The position numbers and the translations under genes are program-made. A stretch of DNA of 64,000 bases from Paracidovorax cattleyae (lineage in GTDB: Bacteria; Pseudomonadota; Gammaproteobacteria; Burkholderiales; Burkholderiaceae_C), in assembly GCF_900104515.1 (NCBI RefSeq), contig NZ_FNJL01000015.1, forward strand, positions 1-64,000, in the 5' to 3' direction. Within the stretch, counting starts at the first letter, position 1. Each line of letters starts with the position of its first letter. The notes beneath the pieces are model-generated. The model was not told where the DNA came from, searched no databases, and saw nothing but the letters and a program-made list of their open reading frames with translations. Positions 7,788-17,324 of this stretch are shown here, in pieces.

Positions 7788-8067
7788 CGTTTCACCTGTT
7801 TTCATGGCTGGATGGGAAAGGGGCACGGCACACCGGCGCCAGGCACTCCCTCCCGGAGCAGCCGGCGCCACGGGATGCCGTGGCAGGCGGATTGTCACTC
7901 CATTGCGGGGCAATGCGGCCACCGACCCGCCCGGAAAGCCCGGGAAGGCGGCAGGAAGACAACACTGCAGCTTTCCGGAAAACTGCCGATAACGGAAGGA
8001 TCCACTGTCGAGCCATCCTTAAACGCGTCCTCCACTGCGGGCCTGCCGGGACTTCGTCCCGCCTCCG

Positions 8068-8443
8068 ATGCCTTCTTTTCCGAACCCGCCAGCGCCCTCG
8101 TCCGCACGCACCATCCACTGGCTGGTGCGGATGGACCACCGCAACCGCACCTTCTTCTACGCGCTATTGTTCCTCGCCCCGGATCGCGCAGTGCGGCGCA
8201 CAGGGCCTGCCGCCGTCGCTGCTGATGATCGACATCGACCACTTCAAGCGCGTCAACGACACCCACGGCCCCGAGGCACTGTCCACCACCCTGTCGTGTG
8301 GTGTCTCGGCCTTCCCGCAGCACGCGCACGCGCCCCATGCGCTCACGGCCTGCGCGGACGAAGCGCTGTATGCCGCCAAGGTGCAGGGTCGCAACCGCGT
8401 GGCCGTGCACGGCACGGCCGGCGGGAGGCCGGTGCCCGCCTGA
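8068..8443 (+). pseudogene. Remnant of a GGDEF diguanylate cyclase gene, frameshifted and internally deleted
   Basis: One frame encodes LLMIDIDHFKRVNDTHGPEA, the start of a GGDEF domain, and runs directly into LSTTLSCGVSAFPQHA and ADEALYAAKVQGRNRVA, the domain's last third. About 60-70 residues between these blocks, including the GGDEF signature itself, are gone, with the junction near 8270-8285. Upstream, a hydrophobic segment RTFFYALLFLA lies in another frame starting near 8068, so at least one frameshift also occurred near 8160-8200. The remnant cannot make c-di-GMP. Two intact diguanylate cyclases elsewhere in the window (35155 and 44083) show what is missing. Confidence 0.7.
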
Positions 8444-8448
8444 GGGGG

Positions 8449-9261
8449 CTATTCCTTCTTGCGCAGGTGGACCGACCGGGGGCCGCGCAGCGTCTCGGCG
8501 TCCAGGATCAGGCGGCCCTGGATGCGGCCCTTCATGCGCTGGACGCTGCTGGCGGCGTCGAGCATGTGCCGCGCCATCAATTCGCGCACCAGGGCGGCAT
8601 CGCGCGCCCGTGCCGCCTGCACGATCTCGCGGTGGAATCGCGCATTGGTCTCGCCGAAGCGGCGGTGCTCCGACTTCGGGGTCCGGTTGCCGTACACGAT
8701 GAGCTGGCGCAGCATCTCGTTGATCAGCTCGCAGGTGAAGCGCAGGAAAGGGTTCGGGTTCGCCGCGGCCAGGATGTCGTGGAAGTTCACGTCCTCTCGG
8801 CGCTGGGAGATCAGGTCTTCGCTGCTCGAATGGGGATCGCAGCAGGCGATGCTGTGCTCCAGCGCCTCGAAGTCGGCCTCCGTCAGGTGCGGCACGGCAC
8901 CGGCGGCCAGTTCGGGCTCCAGGAACTGGCGCACGGCGTAGATGTTGTCGATGGTGACGTCCTGGAAGAACAGGTAGTTCTGCAGGAACTGCAGCGTGCG
9001 GTCCAGCGACACCTCGGCGATGGTGCCCCCGCCCGACGGGCCGGTGGAGATGGTCACCAGGCCCTGCACCTCCAGCGACTTGAGCGCCTCGCGGATGGTG
9101 CCCTTGCTCACCTCGAACTGCGCCTGCAGCTCGCTCTCGCGCGGCAGGCGGTCGCCGGGGCTCAGGTTCTTCTCGGTGATGAGCCGCTTGATCTCCTGTG
9201 CGACGAGGTCTGAGCGCTTGAGGGGCTTGATCGGCTTGCCGGCGGGCGGTTTCGTGGCCAT
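8449..9261 (-). CDS. GntR-family regulator, FadR/FCD subfamily
   Basis: The product has 270 residues. The N-terminal winged helix (about 15-85) shows AQEIKRLITEKNLSPGDRLPRESELQAQF and SKGTIREALKSLEVQGLV, the GntR signature. The all-helical FCD effector domain follows (about 105-235) with RQFLEPELAAGAV, FHDILAAANPNPFL and NARFHREIVQAARARD; these His/Asp positions commonly bind a metal that contacts a carboxylate ligand. It is divergent from the transporter/hydrolase operon that starts at 9505, with two palindromes between them, so it very likely represses or activates that operon in response to the operon's substrate. It converges on the broken GGDEF gene, ending 5 bases from it. Confidence 0.9.
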   Translation of the reverse strand: MATKPPAGKPIKPLKRSDLVAQEIKRLITEKNLSPGDRLPRESELQAQFEVSKGTIREALKSLEVQGLVTISTGPSGGGTIAEVSLDRTLQFLQNYLFFQDVTIDNIYAVRQFLEPELAAGAVPHLTEADFEALEHSIACCDPHSSSEDLISQRREDVNFHDILAAANPNPFLRFTCELINEMLRQLIVYGNRTPKSEHRRFGETNARFHREIVQAARARDAALVRELMARHMLDAASSVQRMKGRIQGRLILDAETLRGPRSVHLRKKE

Positions 9262-9326
9262 GGTGCGTTGCGGATTGAAGACGGGTGGAGCGCGGCCTGG
9301 TGCAACGGCACCGGGCCGTCGGCTCT

Positions 9327-9347
9327 GTGGTGCAGTGTATGCACCAC
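9327..9347. promoter_or_regulatory. Candidate GntR-family operator (perfect palindrome)
   Basis: The arms GTGGTGCA (9327-9334) and TGCACCAC (9340-9347) are perfect reverse complements separated by 5 bases. It lies 66 bases upstream of the GntR/FCD gene and on the far side faces the transporter operon. The TGGT...ACCA core fits the general style of FadR-subfamily operators. Symmetry is seen; binding is inferred. Confidence 0.55.
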
Positions 9348-9395
9348 GGACGTGCAGCGGTGGGGCGGGCAGGGTTTACGTGCACGGTATTTGTT

Positions 9396-9415
9396 CTATT
9401 TATCACTATAAATAG
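9396..9415. promoter_or_regulatory. AT-rich perfect palindrome overlapping a likely promoter of the transporter operon
   Basis: The arms CTATTTAT (9396-9403) and ATAAATAG (9408-9415) are perfect reverse complements with a 4-base spacer, an AT-rich island in a GC-rich region. A TTTACG at 9375-9380 spaced about 17 bases from TATTTA could be a promoter, placing the palindrome over the -10 and start-site region, where a repressor would block transcription. The distance to the first gene is about 90 bases. Confidence 0.5.
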
Positions 9416-9504
9416 GAAAGACACGTGGCACGCCGCGTGCTTTGCAAAAAAGCCTTGCCCCGGCCCGCAGGCGGCCGGATCCATCCCCACAGGAGCTTAC
9501 CCCC

Positions 9505-10710
9505 ATGCAACGTCGTCACCTCTTGCAACTCTTCGCGCTGGGAGCGCTGCCCGCATCGCTCGGCCTCGCACGCAGCGCATGGGCACAGTCCGCGGGCGCG
9601 ATCCAGTTCGGTTGCCCCGTGCCCATGTCGGGAGCCTTCGCCGCGAACGGCAAGTTCGCCGACCTGGGCATGAAGCTGGCCATCGAGCAGTACGGAAAGG
9701 CTTTGGGCCGCCCCCTGGCCTACACCGTGCTCGACACCGAAGGCAAGCCCGCCACCGCAGTGCGCAAGGTGCAGGAGGCATCCCAGCAGCAGGGCGCTCG
9801 CTTCTTCGCGGGCGGCATCCTGTCGTCCGAATCGCTGGCCATGGGCAAGGAGGCCGAGAAGGCCGGCGGCATCTTCATCACCACCGCCGGTGCCGACGAG
9901 ATCACCGGCAAGGACTGCAACAGCGCCACGTTCCGCTGGTCGGTTCCCACCTTCGGCGCCATCGAGCAGACCGTGCGCCCGCTGGCCGAGGCGCTGCCGA
10001 AGGCCAAGCGCTGGTACACCATCACGCCGCAGTACGTGTTCGGCGACGGTTTGCTCTCGGCCGCCAGGAACGTCTTCAAGGAAAAGGGCCTGGAACACGT
10101 GGGCAACAGCTACCACTCGCTCACCGAGAAGGAATTCAGCGGCTATCTCACCAACGCGATGGCCGCCAGGCCCGACGTGCTGCTGCTGCTGAACTTCGGC
10201 TCGCAGTCGTCGGACGCGCTGCGCCAGGCCGTGAGCTTCGGCATGCACAAGAACATGACCATCCTGATCGCCTGGGCTTCGGGGCTGGAGCAGTTCGAAT
10301 CGCTGGGAGCGGACCTGTGCGACGGCATCTATTTCGGCGCGCAGTACTGGCACACCGTGAACGCCCCGCTGAACCTGGACCTGGTCAAGCGCAGCCAGGA
10401 CAAGTTCAAGTCCAATCCCAACTACAGCCTGGCAGGCTCGTACATCTGCACCAAGCTGCTGATCGACGGGATCATCAAGGCCGGCACGGTGGACCCGAAG
10501 GCCGTGGTCGCGGCGATGGAGGGGATGAAGTACGCGGGCCTCACGGGCGAGGAAGAAATCCGTCGCGGCGACCACCAGGTGCTCAAGAACTACTACCTGC
10601 TCAAGGGCAAACCCAAGGCGAAGATGGCCAACAAGGACGACTACGTGGACGTGGTGAGCTCCGGCAAGTCGTTCCTGCCGCTGGACCAGACCGGCTGCAA
10701 GCTCGGCTGA
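9505..10710 (+). CDS. Periplasmic substrate-binding protein of a LIV-type ABC transporter
   Basis: The product has 401 residues. The ATG at 9505 is preceded by AGGAG; it begins MQRRHLLQLFALGALPASLG and reaches a cleavage site near ARSAWAQ. The paired arginines before the hydrophobic stretch suggest possible Tat export. The mature part is a type I periplasmic-binding (Leu/Ile/Val-like) fold: FGCPVPMSGAFAANGKFADLGMK, then DTEGKPATAVRKVQE and TTAGADEITG. It would capture the substrate for the LivHMGF-type transporter encoded next. The two downstream hydrolases suggest an amide, ureide or small peptide substrate rather than a plain branched-chain amino acid. A terminator-like hairpin separates it from livH, which would give more binding protein than permease. 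Confidence 0.9.
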   Translation: MQRRHLLQLFALGALPASLGLARSAWAQSAGAIQFGCPVPMSGAFAANGKFADLGMKLAIEQYGKALGRPLAYTVLDTEGKPATAVRKVQEASQQQGARFFAGGILSSESLAMGKEAEKAGGIFITTAGADEITGKDCNSATFRWSVPTFGAIEQTVRPLAEALPKAKRWYTITPQYVFGDGLLSAARNVFKEKGLEHVGNSYHSLTEKEFSGYLTNAMAARPDVLLLLNFGSQSSDALRQAVSFGMHKNMTILIAWASGLEQFESLGADLCDGIYFGAQYWHTVNAPLNLDLVKRSQDKFKSNPNYSLAGSYICTKLLIDGIIKAGTVDPKAVVAAMEGMKYAGLTGEEEIRRGDHQVLKNYYLLKGKPKAKMANKDDYVDVVSSGKSFLPLDQTGCKLG

Positions 10711-10736
10711 CGTCGGCTCGCCTCGAGCCCCCTCCC

Positions 10737-10764
10737 GCCCCGCACCACCGTGCCGGGGCTTTTT
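10737..10764 (+). terminator. Intrinsic terminator or attenuator between binding-protein gene and livH
   Basis: GCCCCGCAC (10737-10745) pairs with GTGCCGGGGC (10750-10759), with one bulged base and a 4-base loop, followed by five T's (10760-10764). Its position inside the operon suggests partial termination. Confidence 0.65.
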
Positions 10765-10788
10765 CATCCTGCGTCCTGCCCCCACTCC

Positions 10789-11649
10789 ATGAGCATCTAC
10801 CTGCTACAGGTCATCAACGGGATCGGCATCGGCATGCTGTATTTCCTGCTGGCGGTCGGCCTGTCCATCGTGTTCGGCCTGCTGCGCTTCGTGAACTTCG
10901 CGCACGGCGCGTTCTACCTGCTGGGCGCGTATTTGTGCTACCAGATGACGCGCTGGGGCCTGAGTTTCTGGCTCGCGCTGGCGGTGGTGCCGGTGGTGGT
11001 GGGCGCCCTGGGCTGGCTCACCGAAAAGCTCGTGCTGCGCCACGTGTACGCCAAGCCGCACGAGTTCCACATCCTCGTCACCGTGGGCCTGGCCCTCGCC
11101 GTGCAGGAACTGGTGATTCTGCAGTGGGGACCGCTGGGCGACAGCGTGGCCGTGCCCGACCTGCTGCAGGGCGTGGTCATGTGGGGCAGCTTCGTCTATC
11201 CCAAGTACCGGCTCTTCGTGATCGGCTTCACTGCCGTGCTGGCCGTGGGCCTGTGGTGGGTGCTCGAAGGCACGCGCCTGGGCAGCGCGGTGCGCGCGGG
11301 CAGCGAATCGACCGAGATGGTGTCGCTGCTGGGCATCAACGTGTTCCGCATCTTCAGCCTGGTGTTCGCGCTGGGAGCGGCCACCGCCGCCATCGCGGGC
11401 GTGCTGGCGGCGCCCATCCGCGGCGCCGAGCCCTTCATGGGCATCGAGGCGCTGGGCGTGGCCTTCGTGGTCGTGGTGGTGGGCGGCATGGGCAGCTTTG
11501 GCGGCGCGCTGGTGGGCGGCCTGCTGATCGGCATCGTGCAGAGCGTGATGAGCACCATCTGGCCCGAGGGCGCGCGCCTGATGATCTACGTCGCCATGGC
11601 CGCCGTGCTGCTGCTGCGCCCGCATGGCCTGCTGGGCCGCAAAGGATGA
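10789..11649 (+). CDS. livH: Branched-chain amino acid-type ABC transporter permease LivH
   Basis: The product has 286 residues and is an integral inner-membrane permease of the LivH family. It begins MSIYLLQVINGIGIGMLYFLLAVG and continues LSIVFGLLRFVNFAHGAFYLLGAY, the family's conserved first loop; later segments include GIEALGVAFVVVVVGGMGSFGGALVGG. About eight hydrophobic segments are visible. It pairs with LivM to form the channel. The stop overlaps the start of livM as ATGA at 11646-11649, indicating coupled translation. The substrate is set by the binding protein and is not obvious from this gene. Confidence 0.92.
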   Translation: MSIYLLQVINGIGIGMLYFLLAVGLSIVFGLLRFVNFAHGAFYLLGAYLCYQMTRWGLSFWLALAVVPVVVGALGWLTEKLVLRHVYAKPHEFHILVTVGLALAVQELVILQWGPLGDSVAVPDLLQGVVMWGSFVYPKYRLFVIGFTAVLAVGLWWVLEGTRLGSAVRAGSESTEMVSLLGINVFRIFSLVFALGAATAAIAGVLAAPIRGAEPFMGIEALGVAFVVVVVGGMGSFGGALVGGLLIGIVQSVMSTIWPEGARLMIYVAMAAVLLLRPHGLLGRKG

Positions 11650-12653
11650 ACACCGCCATGACGATCTTGCGCAAACATTCCCACCTGCTGCTGGCGCTGG
11701 CCTTCGTGCTGGCGATGCCGCTCGCCATGCAGTCCGGCTCCCTCGCCAGCGAGGTGCTGATCTACGGCCTCGCCGCCATGGGCTGCAATCTGCTGCTGGG
11801 GCACACGGGGCTGCTGTCGTTCGGGCAGGGCATCTTCTTCGGCCTGGGCAGCTACACCATTGCCCTCACGCTCACGCGCTGGCCCCTGCCCATGCCGCTG
11901 GCCCTGGCGCTCGCCGTGGTGGCGGGCGCGGTGGGCGCCGCGCTGGTGGGCTGGGTCGCCATCCGGCAGCGCGGCACCTACTTCGTGATGCTGACGCTCG
12001 CCTTCGCGCAGATGTTCTACTTTCTCGCCTACTCGATGCCCGGCCTCACGGGAGGCGACAACGGCCTGATGGACATTCCGCGCCCGTCCCTCGCCGTGGG
12101 CAAGTTCACGCTGTGGCCACTCACCTCGCCCTGGCAGTACTACGGCTTCGTCGCCGTGGTGTTCCTGGTGGCTTTCTGGCTGCTGCAGAAGGTGTCGGCC
12201 TCGGTGTTCGGCCGCACCCTGCTGGCCGTTCGCGACAACGAGGAGCGCGCGGGCGCCATCGGCTACGACCTGAAGCTGCTGAAGCTGCAGGCGTTCGTGA
12301 TCTCGGGCGCCGTCACGGGCCTGGCCGGCGCGCTGCACGCCATGATGACCGGCATCGCCCCGCTGGCGAATGCCGAATACCACACGAGCGAGATGATCCT
12401 CGTGATGACCGTGATCGGCGGCACCGGCAACCTGCTGGCCTCGCTGCTCGGCTCGGCCTTCTACCTGATCGTGGGCGACTGGCTTTCCACCCTGTGGCCG
12501 CGCTGGCTGCTGCTGCTGGGCGTGGTGCTGATGGTGATCAGCTTAGGGATGCAACGCGGCCTCTGGGGCCTGTTTGAATCGGCCTGGGACCGCCTGCGCG
12601 GCGCGAAGCACCCCGGGGACGCCACCCCTGCCGGCACGAGAGACAAAGCATGA
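11646..12653 (+). CDS. livM: Branched-chain amino acid-type ABC transporter permease LivM
   Basis: The product has 335 residues, the second transmembrane subunit. Family markers are GCNLLLGHTGLLSFGQGIFFGLGSY, AIRQRGTYFVMLTLAFAQMFYF, TGGDNGLMDIPRP, AVRDNEERAGAIGYD and the C-terminal MILVMTVIGGTGNLLASLLGS. Around nine to ten membrane segments can be seen. The start ATG at 11646 overlaps the livH stop, and its own stop overlaps the livG start (ATGA at 12650-12653). The C-terminus is a short charged cytoplasmic tail. Confidence 0.92.
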   Translation: MNTAMTILRKHSHLLLALAFVLAMPLAMQSGSLASEVLIYGLAAMGCNLLLGHTGLLSFGQGIFFGLGSYTIALTLTRWPLPMPLALALAVVAGAVGAALVGWVAIRQRGTYFVMLTLAFAQMFYFLAYSMPGLTGGDNGLMDIPRPSLAVGKFTLWPLTSPWQYYGFVAVVFLVAFWLLQKVSASVFGRTLLAVRDNEERAGAIGYDLKLLKLQAFVISGAVTGLAGALHAMMTGIAPLANAEYHTSEMILVMTVIGGTGNLLASLLGSAFYLIVGDWLSTLWPRWLLLLGVVLMVISLGMQRGLWGLFESAWDRLRGAKHPGDATPAGTRDKA

Positions 12654-13419
12654 GCACGGCCCCCATCCTGCTGGAAGCCATCGGCGTCGAGAAACGCTAC
12701 GACAAGTTCGCCGCACTCTCGGGCGTCGACCTGAAAGTGCGCGCGAACACCGTGCATTCGGTGATCGGCCCCAACGGCGCGGGCAAGACCACGCTGTTCC
12801 ACATGCTCACCGGCACCAAGGCGGTGAGCGGCGGACGCATCGTGTTCGACGGCCACGACGTGACGCGCGAGCCCGACCACCGCCGCGTGCAGCGCGGCAT
12901 GGCCCGCTCGTTCCAGGTGACGAGCCTGTTCCTCACGCTGCCGGTGCGCGAGAACCTGCGGCTCGCTGCGCAGGGCACGTCGCCCGCGCAGGCCCTCAAC
13001 TGCTGGAGCGCGCCCGTCGGCCCCCGATCCCGCGCCGACGTGGTGGCCCGCGTGCTGGCGCGGCTGGGCCTGGAGCGGCATGCCGACACGCCCGTGGGCA
13101 ACCTCTCGCACGGCCAGCAGCGCCGGCTGGAAGTGGGCATGGCGCTGGCCGCGGGCCCGAAGGCCATCTTCCTGGACGAGCCCACCTCGGGCATGGGCAT
13201 CGACGACCTGGACGATATGAAGCGGCTGATCCAGGGCCTGAAGGACGAGCACACGGTCGTGCTCATCGAGCACAACATGAACATCGTGATGGACATCTCC
13301 GACACCGTCACCGTCATGCAGCAGGGCCGCGTGCTGGCCGAGGGCCATCCGCACGCGATCCGCAGCGACGAACGCGTGCGCAGCGCCTACCTGGGCAACA
13401 TGATCACCGGAGGCAAGGC

Positions 13420-13423
<4 letters not shown>
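12650..13423 (+). CDS. livG: ABC transporter ATP-binding protein LivG
   Basis: The product has 257 residues. Walker A is GPNGAGKTT at about 40-48, the ABC signature is LSHGQQRRLEVGMALA, Walker B is KAIFLDEPTSGM and the switch histidine is in VVLIEHNMNIVMDIS. The C-terminal extension ending AYLGNMITGGKA is typical of LivG. It drives uptake with LivF as a heterodimer on the LivHM channel. It overlaps livM and livF by ATGA motifs at both ends. Confidence 0.92.
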
Positions 13424-14127
<704 letters not shown>

Positions 14128-14156
14128 CCCCCGAACCCCATTCAGGATCACCGACC

Positions 14157-15416
14157 GTGGACATGAAGACATCTCCCCCCGCGCTGCAGGCCCGCGTGAA
14201 CGGCGCGCGGCTGTGGCAATCGCTGATGGACCTGGCGCGCATCGGCGCCACGCCGAAGGGCGGCGTGTGCCGGCTGGCGCTCACCGCGCTGGACGGCGAG
14301 GGCCGCGATCTGTTTGTGCGCTGGGCGCGCGAGGCAGGCTGCAGCGTGCGCATCGACGCCATCGGCAACATCTTCGCGCGCCGCGCCGGTCGCAACGACG
14401 CCCTGCCGCCCGTGATGACCGGCAGCCACATCGACACCCAGCCCACCGGTGGCAAGTTCGACGGCAACTACGGCGTGCTGGCCGGCCTGGAGGTGGTGCG
14501 CAGCCTGAACGACGCGGGCATCGAGACCGAAGCGCCGATCGAAGTGGCAGTGTGGACCAACGAGGAAGGCTCGCGCTTCGTGCCCGTGATGATGGGCTCG
14601 GGCGTGTTCGCCGGCGCCTTCACGCTGGAGCATGCGCTGGCCCAGCGCGATGGCCAGGGCACCCGCGTGGCCGAAGCGCTCGCCGCCATCGGCTATGCCG
14701 GTGAGGCCACCCCCACGCCCGCGGTGGGGGCGTATTTCGAGGCGCACATCGAGCAGGGGCCGGTGCTGGAGGCCAACGGCTGCGTGATCGGCGTGGTGCA
14801 GGGCGCCCTCGGGCAGCGCTGGTACGACGTAACCGTGCAGGGCATGGAAGCCCACGCGGGCCCCACGCCCATGGACCTGCGCCGCGACGCGCTGCTGGCG
14901 GCGAGCAGCCTGGTGGAAGCGGTGAACCGCATCGCACTGGCGCACGCGCCGCACGCCCGCGGCACGGTGGGCGTGCTGGAGGTGTTCCCCAGTTCGCGCA
15001 ACGTGATCCCCGGCAGCGTGCGCATGACGGTGGACCTGCGCGCCGCCGACGACGCGGTGCTGCTGCAGATGGATGCCGCCCTGCGCGCGGCCTGCGAACG
15101 CATCGAGGCCACACGCCGCACGCCGATGGCGGTGGAGCAGGTGGTGTACTTCCCGCCGCAGCCCTTCACCCCGGAGCTGGTCGAAGGCGTGCGCGCAGAC
15201 GCGGCCGCGCTGGGCTACAGCGCCATGGACGTGGTGAGCGGCGCCGGGCACGACGCCGTCTACCTGGCGCGCCTTGCGCCCACCGCCATGGTCTTCGTGC
15301 CGTGCGCGGACGGCATCAGCCACAACGAGATCGAGGACGCCGAGCCCGAGCACCTGGAAGCCGGCTGCAACGTACTGCTGCACGCCATGCTGCGCAGCGC
15401 GGGGGTGGCGGCATGA
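14157..15416 (+). CDS. M20-family Zn-dependent amidohydrolase (N-carbamoyl-L-amino acid hydrolase / allantoate amidohydrolase type)
   Basis: The product has 419 residues from a GTG at 14157, which sits 9 bases after AGGA; an in-frame ATG at 14163 is the alternative. The binuclear metal site of the family is visible: MTGSHIDTQPTGGKFDGNYG, the base/metal residues in VWTNEEGSRF, EAHIEQG, and the late histidine in CADGISHNEIED. A dimerisation (lid) domain contains HAGPTPMDLRRDALLAAS. Such enzymes cleave N-carbamoyl or ureido groups, releasing ammonia and CO2, or act on related amides. Being in the same operon as a dedicated transporter and an MlrC-like peptidase, it probably processes the imported substrate. 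Confidence 0.88.
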   Translation: MDMKTSPPALQARVNGARLWQSLMDLARIGATPKGGVCRLALTALDGEGRDLFVRWAREAGCSVRIDAIGNIFARRAGRNDALPPVMTGSHIDTQPTGGKFDGNYGVLAGLEVVRSLNDAGIETEAPIEVAVWTNEEGSRFVPVMMGSGVFAGAFTLEHALAQRDGQGTRVAEALAAIGYAGEATPTPAVGAYFEAHIEQGPVLEANGCVIGVVQGALGQRWYDVTVQGMEAHAGPTPMDLRRDALLAASSLVEAVNRIALAHAPHARGTVGVLEVFPSSRNVIPGSVRMTVDLRAADDAVLLQMDAALRAACERIEATRRTPMAVEQVVYFPPQPFTPELVEGVRADAAALGYSAMDVVSGAGHDAVYLARLAPTAMVFVPCADGISHNEIEDAEPEHLEAGCNVLLHAMLRSAGVAA

Positions 15417-16888
15417 CGATGAAGTTCCTGATCGCGCGGCTCAACCACGAGACCAACACCTTCTCCCCGGTGCCCACTCCGCTGGAGGCCTTCTCCCCGA
15501 GCTACGGGCAGCAGGCGCTGCAGGACAACCTGGGCATGCGCACCGCCATGGCGGCCTTCATCGACCTGGCCCGGAGCCTGAATGCCGAGATGGTGACGCC
15601 CGTCTCTGCCATGGCCAACCCCAGCGGCCCGGTGCATGCCGCCGCCTACGATGAGCTCACCCGCCGCATCGTGGAGGCCGCGCCCGGATGCGACGCCATC
15701 CTGCTGGACCTGCACGGCGCCATGGTGGCCGAGAACAGCCCCGACGGCGAAGGCGACCTGCTGGAGCGCGTGCGCGCGGCCGCCCCCGGCGTGCCGGTGG
15801 CCGTCGCGCTGGACCTGCACGGCAACATCACGCCCAAGATGGTCGCCCACGCCGACGTGATGGTGGGCTTCAAGACCTATCCGCACGTGGACATGTACGA
15901 GACCGGCGAGCATGCGGGCCGGCTGCTGCTGGCCATGCTCCAGGGCCGGGCACGCTACACCGTGCGCTGGCATCCATTGCCCATGATGGGCCACACGCTG
16001 CGCAGCACCACGCTGCAGGGCGCGATGCTGCGCGCGGTGGACGCAGCGCGCGCAGCCGAGGCCGAAGGCATCCCCGCCGCCACGGTGTTCGCGGGCTTCT
16101 CGCTCGCCGACATCGAAGCGCCCTGCATGAGCGTGGTCGTCACCGCCGATGCCGATGATCCCGCGCCGGCCCAGGCCGCCGCGGACCGGATCGCCGCCAC
16201 GATCTGGGAGGAGCGCGCGGAATTCATCTACGACAGCGAGCCGCTGGACGCCTCGCTGCGGCGCGCCCGGGCCCTGGCCGAGGGCGCGGACCGCCCCGTG
16301 CTGCTGCTGGACCACAGCGACAACTGCATGTCCGGCGGCACCTGCGACTCCATGGACGTGCTGCAGGCCGCATTGGCCGAGGGACTGGAAGACATCGCCG
16401 TGGGCCCTTTGTGCGACCCCGAAGCGGTGGCCGAACTGGCCGCGGCCGGCGTGGGCGCGCGCATTGCCGTCCGCCTGGGCAACAAGGTACCGCTCACCCA
16501 GCTCGCTGTCGCCAAGGAGCCGGTAGTCGTCGAGGGCACGGTGGCGGCCATCAGCGACGGCGAATACACCGTCACCGGCCCCATCTACACCGGCCAGCGC
16601 TGCGCCATGGGACGCACCGTGCTGTTCGACACGGGCAGGGCGTGCATCGTGTTGACCGAGCGCACGCACGAACCGTGGGACCTGGGTGTCTTCTCCTGCG
16701 TGGGCGTGGACCCGTCCGCCCACCGCTTCGTGCTGCTCAAGTCGCGCATGTATTGCCGCCCGGTGTTCGTGCCGCTCTCGCACGCGCTGGTCGAGTGCGA
16801 CAGCCCCACGGGGGTGACGAGTTCCAACTACGCACTCTTCCCGTTCAGGAACGTGCGGCGGCCGGTGTTTCCGCTCGATCCGGCCTGA
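15413..16888 (+). CDS. M81 metallopeptidase, microcystinase C (MlrC)-like
   Basis: The product has 491 residues. The start overlaps the M20 stop as ATGA at 15413-15416. MlrC-family features are the N-terminal FLIARLNHETNTFSPVPTP, ILLDLHGAMVAENSPDGEGDLLERVR, VAVALDLHGNITPKMV, GFKTYPHVDMYETGEHAGRLL and the C-terminal-domain motif LLDHSDNCMSGGTCDSMDVLQAAL. MlrC in sphingomonads completes microcystin degradation by cutting small linear peptides; homologues in proteobacteria occur in transporter operons like this one and their true substrates are mostly unknown. Here it likely acts after or beside the M20 enzyme on the compound brought in by the LIV-type transporter. It is the last gene of the operon. 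Confidence 0.88.
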   Translation: MTMKFLIARLNHETNTFSPVPTPLEAFSPSYGQQALQDNLGMRTAMAAFIDLARSLNAEMVTPVSAMANPSGPVHAAAYDELTRRIVEAAPGCDAILLDLHGAMVAENSPDGEGDLLERVRAAAPGVPVAVALDLHGNITPKMVAHADVMVGFKTYPHVDMYETGEHAGRLLLAMLQGRARYTVRWHPLPMMGHTLRSTTLQGAMLRAVDAARAAEAEGIPAATVFAGFSLADIEAPCMSVVVTADADDPAPAQAAADRIAATIWEERAEFIYDSEPLDASLRRARALAEGADRPVLLLDHSDNCMSGGTCDSMDVLQAALAEGLEDIAVGPLCDPEAVAELAAAGVGARIAVRLGNKVPLTQLAVAKEPVVVEGTVAAISDGEYTVTGPIYTGQRCAMGRTVLFDTGRACIVLTERTHEPWDLGVFSCVGVDPSAHRFVLLKSRMYCRPVFVPLSHALVECDSPTGVTSSNYALFPFRNVRRPVFPLDPA

Positions 16889-16954
16889 GAACGCGACAGC
16901 GGCGCAGGCAGGCCTTCCCCTGGTCCGCAGGGGACCTGCAGCAGGGCCCGCAGG

Positions 16955-17314
16955 CTACTGCACGAGCTGCCAGAAAGTCACCTGCGCGAACTTGGCATCG
17001 CTGGCCCAGGGGTCCCATATGGTCTTGTCGCCCTTGCCGCGGGCACCGGGCCAGCCACCGAGGGACGTGGACATGGCCGGAGGATAGCTGCCGCGGGTCC
17101 GCAATGTTTCCGTCTTGCCGCCCCGGGTGTACGAATACCCGCCAGCCGCCTTGTCGGGTCCGGGATAGACCACGATGACGTGTCCATGTCCCGATTCCTT
17201 CTTGCCGCCGACGATGAGTGCACCGCCGCGCGCCAGCTCGCCCACCTGCGACGCAGGAACGGAGCGCCAGTGGCGCTGGCCCTGCACGTGGTCCATGAGC
17301 GCGTTGGCGTTCAT
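16955..17314 (-). pseudogene. Amidase-like (NlpC/CHAP-style) domain fragment, probably cut off by a frameshift
   Basis: The frame from an ATG at 17314 gives 119 residues; sensible coding in this frame extends upstream to about 17359 (VWYVIQQYLPDQPW). The domain contains ANALMDHVQ, W..VPASQVGELARGGALIVGG, GHGHVIVVYPGP, then PPAMSTSLGGWPGARGKGDKTIWDPW. A GHGH-plus-hydrophobic strand is the usual place of the catalytic histidine in cysteine amidases that cleave cell-wall peptides. The expected catalytic cysteine upstream is not present in either frame near the junction. There is no ribosome-binding site before 17314. I read it as the 3' part of a broken gene, possibly once fused to the secreted protein upstream; two independent genes remain possible. 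Confidence 0.5.
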
Positions 17315-17324
17315 CCACGGCTGG

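Noticed and set aside
9285-12653. Very long plus-strand frame across the binding protein and livH
   Set aside because: Its N-terminal and middle parts are out-of-frame translations of the neighbouring genes; only its last part (from 11646) is the real livM.
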